Origin: Chromobacterium alticapitis
Lineage (GTDB): Bacteria > Pseudomonadota > Gammaproteobacteria > Burkholderiales > Chromobacteriaceae
Direction: 5' to 3'
Assembly (NCBI RefSeq): GCF_002924365.1
Contig: NZ_PQWB01000049.1
Coordinates: forward strand, 1-37,178
DNA length: 37,178 nt
Shown here: in pieces, positions 1 through 7,994 of the stretch
Layout: each line of letters starts with the position of its first letter
Numbering within the stretch: the stretch's first letter is position 1
Made by a program: the position numbers and the translations under genes
Notes under the pieces: generated by a model
Databases searched by the model: none
Told to the model about the DNA's origin: nothing
Seen by the model: the letters and a program-made list of their open reading frames with translations, nothing else

Positions 1-57
1 TGGAGGAAAGGATGGCGAGGGTTAGCATGTGGCATATCGCAAATAAATACTGACCGT

Positions 58-567
58 TCATTTGCCTACGAGTTCAGCGTTGAATGGCCCTGGGTCCAAT
101 ACCCCGTTGACGGATCCATACTGTCCAGTCACTGCAATATTGCTCAGCGTCAGTGTGTTGGTGCAGTCGGCTTTGATCACCCCCCACTTTCGGGCGGAGA
201 AGTGGCTGGTCACCTGATAATTGAGTCCGGAAACCGACAGGTAGGTCACACCACTAGCAGAAGGCTGAATTGTCACCACTGCATTACCGCTCACTGAGCC
301 TCCCTGAAAAGAAGCTCCATTCTGGTTGATCATTGGCGCTACCCGGCCATTCAACCCCTGCTGCAAGTCGTAGGGCAAAGCCTTGAGCTGGCTCACCACC
401 CTGCCCAATGGCCCCATAACTCCAATCCGGCTCTCTGCATAAGCTACCGAGCCGCCGCCATAATTTACCGCGACATTCAGATTATCGCTGCGAATCACCG
501 GCCGCCAACCTGCCTGAGCTATACCCGAGACCGCACCCAACGCAACCACCAATAGCTTTATCTTCAT
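58..567 (-). CDS. Small exported protein of unknown function
   Basis: This encodes 169 residues. The N-terminus is a clear Sec signal peptide: Lys at 2 and 4, a hydrophobic core, and a likely cleavage after AQA near residue 19. The mature part (about 150 residues) is rich in Gly, Ser, Val and Asn with alternating polar and hydrophobic residues, which suggests a beta-rich periplasmic or secreted protein. It has one cysteine, near residue 134. I do not recognise a family. The start is supported by an AAGGGG ribosome binding site 7 bases upstream (575-580). A strong sigma-70-like promoter and an overlapping inverted repeat lie just upstream, so it is probably a regulated single-gene unit. Its base composition looks less GC-rich than the genes to its right, which might indicate more recent acquisition. 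The gene is convincing; its function is unknown. Confidence 0.75.
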   Translation of the reverse strand: MKIKLLVVALGAVSGIAQAGWRPVIRSDNLNVAVNYGGGSVAYAESRIGVMGPLGRVVSQLKALPYDLQQGLNGRVAPMINQNGASFQGGSVSGNAVVTIQPSASGVTYLSVSGLNYQVTSHFSARKWGVIKADCTNTLTLSNIAVTGQYGSVNGVLDPGPFNAELVGK

Positions 568-592
568 ATATCAGCCCCTTACCGTTGACCAC

Positions 593-607
593 GTAAACGA
601 TGTTTAC
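593..607. promoter_or_regulatory. Operator-like perfect inverted repeat GTAAAC-GAT-GTTTAC
   Basis: The arms GTAAAC (593-598) and GTTTAC (602-607) are perfect inverted copies around a 3-base centre. The repeat overlaps the downstream edge of the -10 hexamer and the predicted transcription start of the exported-protein gene, which is the classic place for a repressor. The palindrome is directly visible; the regulator is not identified. TyrR and LacI-family sites look superficially similar, but the spacing does not match exactly. Confidence 0.5.
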
Positions 608-634
608 ATTAATTCAAATTAACAAAAATGTCAA
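606..634 (-). promoter_or_regulatory. Sigma-70-type promoter of the small exported protein gene
   Basis: Read on the minus strand there is a perfect -35 hexamer TTGACA (629-634), a 17-base spacer, and a -10 hexamer TAATGT (606-611) that keeps the key A2 and T6 positions. The predicted transcription start is near 599, giving a leader of about 30 bases before the ATG at 567. Confidence 0.65.
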
Positions 635-738
635 AGTCATTAAATACCCCGCAGCATAAGTCGTTATTCATTGAATACAAAGAACAATGCCGCTCTCAAA
701 ATTTGAGCCGCGGCGCAGCTTGTCCATCGTCCAGAAAA

Positions 739-1248
739 TTACCTCAACCGCTTTGCCATCACATAATCATCCATCACAAACCCATTGCCGATATCGGCCA
801 CCACCTGCTCCCGCACGCTGAAGCCGCGTTTTTCATACACGGCGATGGCGTCGGCGTTGTGGCGGTTCACCGTCAGCATCAGCATGGCGCAGCCCTTGGC
901 CCGGGCTGCGGCTTCCACTTCGTCCATCATGCGGCCGCCCAGGCCCAGGCCGCGCAATGCTTCCAGCAGATACAGCTGCTCCAGCTTCATCTCACCGGGC
1001 TGCCCGGTCAGCGCGTAGCTGCAATAGCCGGACGGCTGGCCATCCACGCGCAGCAGGCGGAACCAGCGGTCCGGCGCGTCCAGGTAGCGGCTTAGTTTCT
1101 CCGGCGTGTAGCGGCCGGACACCATGTAATCGATCTGCTCCAGCGTGATCATGGAGATGAAATGCTTGCGCCAGATTGCGGCGCCGAGCGCGGCGACGGT
1201 CTCGAAATCATGGGAAGTCAGGGAATCCAGAGAGATGGCGTGAGGCAT
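739..1248 (-). CDS. GNAT-family N-acetyltransferase
   Basis: About 169 residues if it starts at the ATG at 1246-1248 (MPHAIS), which has a GGAG 9 bases upstream. An in-frame ATG at 1263 has a poorer site. It carries the acetyl-CoA binding core of the GNAT fold: a central strand (KLEQLYLLEALRG) leading into the R/Q-x-x-G-x-G/A-like loop LRGLGLGGRMMDEV, then the late motif NADAIAVYEKRGF. GNAT enzymes move an acetyl group from acetyl-CoA to an amine on a small molecule or protein. The substrate cannot be read from sequence. It is divergent from the HD-GYP gene, with about 180 bases between the two starts. Confidence 0.8.
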   Translation of the reverse strand: MPHAISLDSLTSHDFETVAALGAAIWRKHFISMITLEQIDYMVSGRYTPEKLSRYLDAPDRWFRLLRVDGQPSGYCSYALTGQPGEMKLEQLYLLEALRGLGLGGRMMDEVEAAARAKGCAMLMLTVNRHNADAIAVYEKRGFSVREQVVADIGNGFVMDDYVMAKRLR

Positions 1249-1429
1249 GGCGGCGGGCTCCATAAGGATTGCGGGAAGGCGAAACCACGGGAATGCTGCC
1301 GGCATTCTGCCCATCGCCGCCCCATGGCGTCCAGCATCTGCCCACAGCAATTATTCGAATGTGAACCGCATTGCCAAAACGCCGCCGGCCGCGCATAAAC
1401 AAAGCATTCCCCGCGGCGAGGACACCGCT

Positions 1430-2797
1430 ATGGCCGCCACGCTCAAACTGTCGCAACTGATAGGCGCGCTCAGCTACGCGCTGGACATCACCGAAGGCCA
1501 GCCGGAGGGCCATTGCGTGCGCAGTTGCTGGATAGGCATGCATATCGGCCGCGCCATCGGCCTGGAGCCGCAGGCGCTGTGGGACCTGTACTATGCCATC
1601 CTGCTGAAAGACCTGGGTTGCAGCAGCAATTCCGCCCGCATCAGCGAGCTTTATCTGACCGACGACCGCCGCTTCAAACAGGACTTCAAACTGGTGGGCG
1701 CCAGCCTGCCGCAAATGCTGAGCTTCGTATTCGGCAACACCGGCACCCACGCCGCCAGCTGGGGTCAGCGCGCTTCGTCCATCGTCCAGGTGCTGCTGCG
1801 CGGCAGGGAGATGGCGGACGAGTTGATCAACACGCGCTGCCACCGCGGCGCGGACATCGCGCGCCAGTTGCGCTTCAACGACAATGTGGCGCGCGGCATC
1901 CAGTGCCTGGACGAGCACTGGGACGGCTCTGGCCGGCCGCTGGGCCTGCGCGGGGACGCCATTCCGCTCAACGCGCGCATCGCGCTGCTGGCCCAGGTGA
2001 TAGACGTGTTCCACATCACCCATGGCCGCCATGCCGCGCTGGACGAGGCTGTGAGCCGCGGCGGCGGCTGGTTCGACCCGGAACTGGTGGCCGCCTTCCG
2101 CGGCGCGGCCAATGACGACGCCTTCTGGCGGCAACTTGAGGCCGACGACATCGAGCAGGCCGTGCTGGAGCTGGAGCCGGCGCAATGCGCCGTGCCGCTG
2201 GACGAGGACTATATGGACGAAATCGCCGAGGGCTTCGGCCAAGTGGTGGACTCCAAGAGCCCGTTCACCGCCGGCCACAGCCAACGCGTGGGCCATTACG
2301 CGGACCGGATTGGCGAGGAGCTGGGCCTGGGCGCGCAGCGCCGGCGCTGGCTCAAGCGCGGCGCGCTGCTGCACGACGTGGGCAAGCTGGGCGTCAGCAA
2401 CACCGTGCTGGACAAGCCCGGCGCGCTGGACGAGGCGGAATGGGCCGCCATCCGCCGCCATCCCGGCTACACCGAGACCATACTCGGCCGCATAGAATCG
2501 TTCTCCGAACTGGCCCAGGTGGCCGGCGCCCACCATGAGCGGCTGGACGGCAAGGGCTATCCGCGCGGCCTCAAGGCCAGTGAAATCGCGCTGGAAACCC
2601 GCATCATCACCACGGCGGACATCTTCGACGCCATCCACGCCGAACGGCCCTATCACCCGGAAAACCCCGTGCCCAAAACGCTGGACATCATGCGGCAAAA
2701 CCTGGGCAGCGCGCTGGACCCGGCTTGTTTCTCCGCGCTGGAAAACATATTGAGGCTGGAAGGCGCGCTGGAGAGCGACGCCATCTGCCTGACCTGA
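1430..2797 (+). CDS. Protein with two HD-GYP-type domains (probable cyclic-di-GMP phosphodiesterase)
   Basis: 455 residues from the ATG at 1430, which has GAGG 8 bases upstream; a longer reading frame from 1247 lacks a good site. The C-terminal half is a canonical HD-GYP domain: H315-D316 in LLHDVGKLG, HH at 368-369, then GKGYP with GYP at 376-378. HD-GYP proteins hydrolyse cyclic-di-GMP and so favour motility over biofilm. The N-terminal half (about 20-235) looks like a second, decayed copy: HD is replaced by K60-D61 in LLKDLG, and GYP by GRP in DGSGRP (166-170). It is therefore probably non-catalytic and perhaps regulatory. No membrane segment is visible, so it should be cytosolic. The next gene begins 6 bases after its stop, so the two are likely co-translated. 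Confidence 0.85.
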   Translation: MAATLKLSQLIGALSYALDITEGQPEGHCVRSCWIGMHIGRAIGLEPQALWDLYYAILLKDLGCSSNSARISELYLTDDRRFKQDFKLVGASLPQMLSFVFGNTGTHAASWGQRASSIVQVLLRGREMADELINTRCHRGADIARQLRFNDNVARGIQCLDEHWDGSGRPLGLRGDAIPLNARIALLAQVIDVFHITHGRHAALDEAVSRGGGWFDPELVAAFRGAANDDAFWRQLEADDIEQAVLELEPAQCAVPLDEDYMDEIAEGFGQVVDSKSPFTAGHSQRVGHYADRIGEELGLGAQRRRWLKRGALLHDVGKLGVSNTVLDKPGALDEAEWAAIRRHPGYTETILGRIESFSELAQVAGAHHERLDGKGYPRGLKASEIALETRIITTADIFDAIHAERPYHPENPVPKTLDIMRQNLGSALDPACFSALENILRLEGALESDAICLT

Positions 2798-2803
2798 GCG
2801 GCG

Positions 2804-3265
2804 ATGAACGATGCCCTGAAGGCGCTGGCCGCGGCGCTGCGGCTGGACGCGCCGGAACGCGAAACGTTGCGCCTGCGCTTTGGCCTGGCCTGCGCCCGGC
2901 GCGTCGAACATCTGCTAGAAAACCAGGAAGTCCAAGCCTGTCTGGATGGTCTGCAACGCTATCTGGCGGGCGAGACAGACCATGCAGCGCTGGATGTCCT
3001 GGCCCGGCGAGCCGCCGAGCTGGCCCGCGGCCATCCCGGATCGCCTTCGCTGGACGGCTGCGGCCACGCGGCGGTATCGGCCAGCCATGCCGTGGCGATG
3101 GCCCTGGCCGGCCGCGCCCTGCCGGCGGCGGACTACGCGGCCTATGCCGCCGTGTATGGAGAAGCCGGCTATGGCGCAGCGGCGACCCCGTCTGCATTCG
3201 AATCAGAATGGGATTGGCAGGCCCGTTGCCTGAACGAACTTGCCAGCGCAGCGCCGGAAAACTAA
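2804..3265 (+). CDS. Small uncharacterised protein coupled to the HD-GYP gene
   Basis: 153 residues, with its ATG 6 bases after the HD-GYP stop codon, which indicates one transcript. It is rich in Ala and predicted to be all alpha-helical: an N-terminal LRLDAPERETLRLRFGLA helix region and a central Ala-rich region (AAVSASHAVAMALAGRAL). No signal peptide or membrane segment is evident. I do not recognise a family. The tight coupling suggests it acts with, or regulates, the HD-GYP protein, but that is inference. It meets the next gene tail to tail with only 4 bases between stops, and I see no terminator hairpin there. Confidence 0.7.
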   Translation: MNDALKALAAALRLDAPERETLRLRFGLACARRVEHLLENQEVQACLDGLQRYLAGETDHAALDVLARRAAELARGHPGSPSLDGCGHAAVSASHAVAMALAGRALPAADYAAYAAVYGEAGYGAAATPSAFESEWDWQARCLNELASAAPEN

Positions 3266-3269
3266 CCGC

Positions 3270-4883
3270 TCAGGCGAATGTATCGATAGTACGCTTGACC
3301 GGCAGGCTCGTCGCCGCTTGCCCGCCATACTGGCTACCCCGCCATTGCTGATAGTCCTGCCATGCCTGCTGCAGCCGCTGCCCCGTCGTGCTGTCCCCGT
3401 CCAAAGGCGTCAGCTCCACGCCCAGACGCTGCAACACGCGGAAAATGCCGTCCACGTCGTTCTGGTTGCGGTACTCCAAGCCCGCGTTCTGCGCATTGCG
3501 CGCGCCTTTTTGCTCCACCCGGGCCCAATTATCGAAAGCGGCCTGATCGCTGGCCTGCCGCAGACTACCCGAAGCGGTTGCCGGCACCCGCTCATCGCTT
3601 TGCAATGTCTCATGCAGCCGCTGCAAACGCTCCAGCACGCGCTGTCCTTGCTGATCGTTCGATATCCGTGCGTTGACGTCCGACAAATCCACCATGCCGG
3701 CTGCGGTAGCGTATTGCGGCGTCAGTCCCAGTTTCAGCATGCTGTGCAACCAGCTCAAATCTCGCTTGTAGTAACTCAGCGAATCCACCATCCCTCTTTG
3801 CGTCAATGGCAGCAAGGAATCCGCATTATCCTGAGACAGAACGCCGCTTGCCTGCAAGAGCGTGCTGTACTGCTTGACTTGCTCCATGGACAGACTGCCG
3901 ATATCGGTGCTCTTGATCAGTTGCAAGGTTGACATCCCCATGCCGTATTGCGCCTCCGCCTGCTGCGTCAGCGCCGCCTGGGCCCGCTGGGCCGGCGTGG
4001 ATGATGGCGGCGGCAATGGCGCTCCCGCCGTCTCCGGGGTCGGCTTCGGCTGGTTTTTGGTCTTGAAAACGGTCTTGTCTTCCTGCTCCGCCGTTTGCAG
4101 ATCGATGTCCAGCTTGCTGCCAGGATGCTGCGTTTGCCAGGAGCGGTATGCCTGCAAAGCCTGCTTCACCCAGGCACCCTTGTCCTGCCCATCAGGCGGT
4201 GGCGGCAAATCCGCGCCCGCGCGCTGCAAAACCCTGCTGACCGATTCGGCGGTCTCTTTGCTCAGCGGCACTTTTTCGCCGGAGCTCTCGGCGCGGGTCA
4301 TCGCCTGGCTCCATCGCTCGAAGCGCGACAAATCCAGCGCCTGTTTCATGCTGTCGCTGGCGGCCGACTGCACCTTGTCCTCTCCCTGCAAGGCATCGTG
4401 TATCGCGCCCAGTTTTTCCAGCGCCTGCTGCACGCGTGAATAGTTATCCAGGGAGTAGCTGGCGAGACGCGCCGAGGTTTCTCCCGCCTTGACGCTGGCC
4501 TGCACATCGTCATGCCGCTTGGCGAATATCTGCACGGCGTTGCAGGCGCCGCCGCCATTCCAGCCATTGTTATCTATGTCCCCGCGGGTGGCGCTTGCCA
4601 CCTGACTGTCCATTTCACCGTTCGAATCCAGCATTTCCGTCAATGCATACAGATCGGAACCTGACATGCTGCGCACATCATATTGCTTGAGTAGCTGCAA
4701 GGTCCGCGTACTCAAGCCATAACGCGATTCGGGAGAACCGACCTCCCGTCCCTGGACATCCAGCAGCGGGGCCGCTTGACCGCCAGCCGCGGCATTGCTG
4801 GCACTCCGCGCTTCAGCCTGAATGGCGGGCTGCATGAACGTTTGAGGTCTAAAAGAAATCGATATCCCGCCATTCACAGCCAT
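3270..4883 (-). CDS. Internally duplicated protein of unknown function, sigma-28-linked
   Basis: 537 residues from the ATG at 4881-4883, which has a GGGAGG site about 7 bases upstream; an in-frame ATG at 4925 lies upstream of the predicted transcription start. Two related units of about 200 residues (roughly 55-256 and 313-521) are joined by a Pro-rich linker. Each opens with YG-x-x-x-x-TLQL(L/I)K and contains a Leu-rich helix, a segment like LEKLGAIHDALQ / LERLQRLHETLQ, then RVLQR, and ends with QAY-x-x-W-type helices. The first unit contains an EF-hand-like DIDNNG at about 103-108. There is no signal peptide or membrane segment. The N-terminus is polar and Ala/Gly/Ser-rich, as in some type III secreted proteins, but that is weak evidence. 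I do not recognise a family. A sigma-28-type promoter upstream suggests control with late flagellar genes. Confidence 0.75.
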   Translation of the reverse strand: MAVNGGISISFRPQTFMQPAIQAEARSASNAAAGGQAAPLLDVQGREVGSPESRYGLSTRTLQLLKQYDVRSMSGSDLYALTEMLDSNGEMDSQVASATRGDIDNNGWNGGGACNAVQIFAKRHDDVQASVKAGETSARLASYSLDNYSRVQQALEKLGAIHDALQGEDKVQSAASDSMKQALDLSRFERWSQAMTRAESSGEKVPLSKETAESVSRVLQRAGADLPPPPDGQDKGAWVKQALQAYRSWQTQHPGSKLDIDLQTAEQEDKTVFKTKNQPKPTPETAGAPLPPPSSTPAQRAQAALTQQAEAQYGMGMSTLQLIKSTDIGSLSMEQVKQYSTLLQASGVLSQDNADSLLPLTQRGMVDSLSYYKRDLSWLHSMLKLGLTPQYATAAGMVDLSDVNARISNDQQGQRVLERLQRLHETLQSDERVPATASGSLRQASDQAAFDNWARVEQKGARNAQNAGLEYRNQNDVDGIFRVLQRLGVELTPLDGDSTTGQRLQQAWQDYQQWRGSQYGGQAATSLPVKRTIDTFA

Positions 4884-4915
4884 TTCAGGCCTCCCGTATA
4901 ATAAGCACCCTCCTC

Positions 4916-4942
4916 TTATCGGCACTCGTCATAGGAAATGTA
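4916..4942 (-). promoter_or_regulatory. Sigma-28 (FliA)-type promoter
   Basis: On the minus strand the -10 element is a perfect GCCGATAA (4916-4923). The -35 core TACA (4939-4942) matches TAAA at 3 of 4 positions, and the spacer is exactly 15 bases, as in the FliA consensus TAAA-N15-GCCGATAA. Transcription would begin near 4908, leaving about 25 bases with a good ribosome binding site before the ATG at 4883. It drives the duplicated unknown protein. Confidence 0.65.
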
Positions 4943-4955
4943 AGCCAAAAATTCA

Positions 4956-4973
4956 CATTTACTAACCATTTAC
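4956..4973 (-). promoter_or_regulatory. Paired heptamer repeat upstream of the sigma-28-type promoter
   Basis: GTAAATG occurs twice on the minus strand, at 4967-4973 and 4956-4962, with an 11-base period (one helical turn). The pair sits about 14 bases upstream of the -35 element, where an activator could bind. The intergenic region is AT-rich, so chance similarity is possible. Confidence 0.35.
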
Positions 4974-5017
4974 ATCAGCTGCAACCGAATTCCGCCATTG
5001 CGCACGGCTCAATATCC

Positions 5018-5785
5018 ATGCACTTCATCTTCGACATAGATGGCACCCTTTGCTTCGACGGCCATACCATCAGCCCCGCCATACAAGACGCGCTGAGCGG
5101 ACTGGAAGAACAGGGGCACCAGATCGGCTTCGCCTCCGCCCGCCCCTATCGCGACATGCTACACTTGCTGGGCGAGCGTTTTCACCATGGACTATTCGTC
5201 GGCTCCAACGGTGCCATGACCTACCATCAAGGCGAATTGTGCGATACCCAGCCGCTGGCCAAGCGCACGCTGGACCAATTGTGCGAGCTGGCGGAACGCT
5301 TGGAAGCCTCCTATCTGGTAGACCTGCCCTGGCACTATCACTACCGCGGCGACCCCGATCATCCGTTCATGGGCTGGGTCGATCCGGCTCGCCGGGCCAA
5401 CCGGGTCGCGCGCGACGACATCCGGCTGCCGGTCAAGCTGCTGGTCACCGAATGCGCCGACGGCCCGGCCCTGCAGCTGGCGCTGGCCGAGCGCGACGAC
5501 ATCGCCGTCCATCATCATTCGGACCAGCAGATCGTGGACATCACGGCCAAGGGCGTCAGCAAGATGGCCGCCCTGTTGCGCCACGGCATCGCCGCGGACC
5601 AGTTGGTGTGCTTCGGCAACGACAGCAACGATCTATCCATGTTCAGCGCCGCGCGCCACGCGGTGCAGATAGGCGAGCATGCGCAGTTGAAGCCGCTGGC
5701 TGCGGAGCGGATCGCCCGCGATGACAACACAGAAGCGGAATTGATAGGCGCGATGCGCCGGCTGGGCGCGCGCTACGCCGGCTAG
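5018..5785 (+). CDS. Cof-type HAD-superfamily phosphatase
   Basis: 255 residues with all four HAD motifs: motif I DIDGT (residues 5-9, nucleophile Asp5 and acid Asp7), motif II SAR near 40, motif III Lys in the TAKGVSKM segment, and motif IV GNDSNDLSMF. The large cap inserted between motifs II and III is typical of Cof/YbiV-like phosphatases, which remove phosphate from sugar phosphates, pyridoxal phosphate or flavin intermediates in the cytosol. The exact substrate cannot be assigned. It is divergent from the duplicated unknown gene, and its stop overlaps by 4 bases the stop of the converging exporter gene. Confidence 0.85.
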   Translation: MHFIFDIDGTLCFDGHTISPAIQDALSGLEEQGHQIGFASARPYRDMLHLLGERFHHGLFVGSNGAMTYHQGELCDTQPLAKRTLDQLCELAERLEASYLVDLPWHYHYRGDPDHPFMGWVDPARRANRVARDDIRLPVKLLVTECADGPALQLALAERDDIAVHHHSDQQIVDITAKGVSKMAALLRHGIAADQLVCFGNDSNDLSMFSAARHAVQIGEHAQLKPLAAERIARDDNTEAELIGAMRRLGARYAG

Positions 5786-6645
5786 GATTCGGACAAGGCG
5801 CCCAAGCTGGCCGCCGTCACCATGGCCAGGCCAACCAGCTGCAGCGGCGTCGCGGACTGGCCCAGCGCCAGCGCGCCGGCCAGCACCGCCACGGCCGGCT
5901 CCAGGCTCATCAACACGCCGAAGGAGGCCGTGCTCATGCGCCGCAGCGCCGCCAACTCCAGCAAATAAGGCAAAACGGGCATCAACAGCGACAATCCAGC
6001 CAGCTGCAGCAGCACGGCGCCAGACGGCGCGGCGGCAAACCCGCACCAGGGGGAAACCAGCAAGGCGGCCGCCGGCAAGGCCAGCGCCACGCCATCCCCG
6101 CCCGGGCAGCGCTCGCCCACCCGCCGCAGCATGGCGATGTAGGCCGCCCAGCACGCCGCGCCCAAGGCTGCCCACCCCAACCCCGCCGCGTCCGCCGCCC
6201 AGCGCTCGCCATGCCTGGATAAGGCCAGAATGCCCGTCAGGGCCAGCAATGGCCACCAGCCGCGGCGCGGCCCGCTGCCCGTCCACCAGGCCAGCAGCAA
6301 GGGTCCAAGCAAGTTGATGGCCACCGCCAAACCCTGCGGCAGGGTGCGGGTGGCTGAGAAAAAACTCATCAGCAGCCCCGCCATCGCCGCTCCCAGCAGC
6401 AGGATGCTTGACCATGCGCCGCCGCCCAGCCGCGGCAAAGCCGGCCGTTTCCATAACAGCAGGAGCAAGGCGGCGAAAACCAGCCGCCAAGCGGTGGCGC
6501 GCAAAGCGCCCAGGCTTGCCGAGGCCGGCTGCGACCACGCCGCGCCGAACTGCACGCAGCACATGGACAATACGGCCAGCCCGGCGCCGGACAGGCTGCG
6601 CCCCCGCCCTGCCCAGCTCAGGGCCTCAATAGGTGACGAACTCAC
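5782..6645 (-). CDS. EamA/RhtA-like inner-membrane exporter
   Basis: 287 residues with about ten hydrophobic segments, the usual 5+5 arrangement of the drug/metabolite transporter superfamily. The C-terminal half has the RhtA-like signature LAALRRMSTASFGVLMSLEP followed by a Gly/Ala-rich helix pair. RhtA of Escherichia coli exports threonine and homoserine, so amino-acid or related metabolite efflux is likely, with the substrate unproven. The start is a GTG at 6643-6645 with GGAAG 7 bases upstream. It overlaps the last 20 bases of the preceding HAD gene, so the two are probably translationally coupled. Confidence 0.8.
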   Translation of the reverse strand: MSSSPIEALSWAGRGRSLSGAGLAVLSMCCVQFGAAWSQPASASLGALRATAWRLVFAALLLLLWKRPALPRLGGGAWSSILLLGAAMAGLLMSFFSATRTLPQGLAVAINLLGPLLLAWWTGSGPRRGWWPLLALTGILALSRHGERWAADAAGLGWAALGAACWAAYIAMLRRVGERCPGGDGVALALPAAALLVSPWCGFAAAPSGAVLLQLAGLSLLMPVLPYLLELAALRRMSTASFGVLMSLEPAVAVLAGALALGQSATPLQLVGLAMVTAASLGALSES

Positions 6646-7852
6646 CGCGCAGCTTCCGCTTCATCTGCCTGTGCCGTTCTTCCAGCTCGGGCGTCAGCCC
6701 CGCGCCCCCGCGGTGCACCAACGCCGCGCCGTCCAGCTCCTCCCGGACCCGCGCGATGACGGCGTCGACGTCGCCCACGCCCTTTTCTATCCATTTCAGC
6801 AGCACCAGCGCATGCCGCATGTCGTCGGTCACCAGGCCAATGCCGGCCGCCCGCGCCGCGTCAGGGCCATTGACGCCGATGGACCACGGCGCGCGGCGCA
6901 GCATTTCCGCGTCGTTGGCGCCGTCTCCCATGGCCACCAGGCGCGCCACCCCGCCGCCGCGCCGCGCCAGGCTCAGGGCGAGCGCGGCCTTGGAACGGTC
7001 CCCCACCATGACGCTGGCCTCCACGATGCGGCCCAACGCAGTAGGCGCCAATCGGCCACGCCGCTCGCCCGGCGCATAGGAAATGCCCAGCTCATCCCGA
7101 TAAAAGCGGCGAAACCGCTGCCGCAGCAATTGCCGGCCGGCATTCGAGAAATGCCGCCGCCGCGTCGCGCCGTCCATCCAGACTTCGGACATGCCGTCTA
7201 TCAGGGCAAAGGCGTCGCGCAGATAGGCCTGCGCCAACGCCATTTCCATCCCCCAGCGGCCATGTCGGCGCAGGCAGGCCTCGGCTTCCGCCAAAGGAAA
7301 TGGCGAACCCAGCACCCGCTCCGGGGCCAGCCAGCCGCATTGTTCCGCCACTTGACGGTAAGGCTGCTGCGGCGCCGTGGTGATGCCCGCCATCCGCCAG
7401 CCCATTTTCTCCAGCCCCAACGCCATGCCCTCTGCGCCCGGCGTCGCCGCAGATCGCAGCGCCATCTCCGCCAGATAGGCATAGTCCACTCCCGCAGCCA
7501 GCAGCATGGGCAAGGCGAAAATGGTGTCCGTGCCCTCCTGCGCCAGCGTGTAGCCCCCGGCGGGCGGCATGCCGATGCGCCGTCCCGAGGGCCGCCGCTG
7601 TCGCGCGATATCCTCGGCAAAGGCGTGATAGCCTTCTCCATACAGGATTTGTCCATAAGACGGCGTGGCATCCACTGCGCCCGCCTCCGGCTTCAGCCTG
7701 GCGGTCAACGCCTCGGCGATGAAGTCGCCCAGGAACAGCGGCCCTTCCACATCGCTGGCCAGCAGCCAGCCCTCGCCGCTAGCCGCCGCGCCATCGACCA
7801 AACTTCTTAGCGCGCGCGCCTGCGTCAAACCATGGATAGTCTCATCCCACAT
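6626..7852 (-). CDS. HAD-family phosphatase with DVEGP motif I (EhaR-like)
   Basis: 408 residues from the ATG at 7850-7852, which has a strong GGGGAG site 6 bases upstream; an in-frame ATG at 7876 is less well placed. Motif I reads SDVEGPL near residue 32, with Glu replacing the usual second Asp. That variant is known to me from the EhaR-type HAD proteins of methanogens. Motif IV is MGDGANDAEML, close to that of phosphoserine phosphatase, followed by a SIGVNG loop. About 250 residues separate these motifs, so the cap is large. It is presumably a cytosolic phosphatase of unknown substrate. It overlaps the exporter gene downstream and is divergent from the GhrA-type reductase. The HAD assignment is firm; the EhaR resemblance is a judgement from motifs. 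Confidence 0.7.
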   Translation of the reverse strand: MWDETIHGLTQARALRSLVDGAAASGEGWLLASDVEGPLFLGDFIAEALTARLKPEAGAVDATPSYGQILYGEGYHAFAEDIARQRRPSGRRIGMPPAGGYTLAQEGTDTIFALPMLLAAGVDYAYLAEMALRSAATPGAEGMALGLEKMGWRMAGITTAPQQPYRQVAEQCGWLAPERVLGSPFPLAEAEACLRRHGRWGMEMALAQAYLRDAFALIDGMSEVWMDGATRRRHFSNAGRQLLRQRFRRFYRDELGISYAPGERRGRLAPTALGRIVEASVMVGDRSKAALALSLARRGGGVARLVAMGDGANDAEMLRRAPWSIGVNGPDAARAAGIGLVTDDMRHALVLLKWIEKGVGDVDAVIARVREELDGAALVHRGGAGLTPELEERHRQMKRKLRGEFVTY

Positions 7853-7994
7853 GCCGCTCTCCCCGCACCAAGCCATGCCCTTGGTATAGCGAGGCCCATC
7901 CCCCAAGATCAATGGCTTGCGGTTTGTCCCTAGCCGCGCGGCTATCCACCCAGCCAGGTATACTATGGTCATAATCCTGACCCAAACCAAAGCC

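Noticed and set aside
1208-2911. A 567-codon open frame on the minus strand across the HD-GYP gene
   Set aside because: It is rich in Arg, Gln, Ala and His without any motif, and lies opposite a gene with intact catalytic motifs and a ribosome site. Long antisense frames are expected at this GC content.
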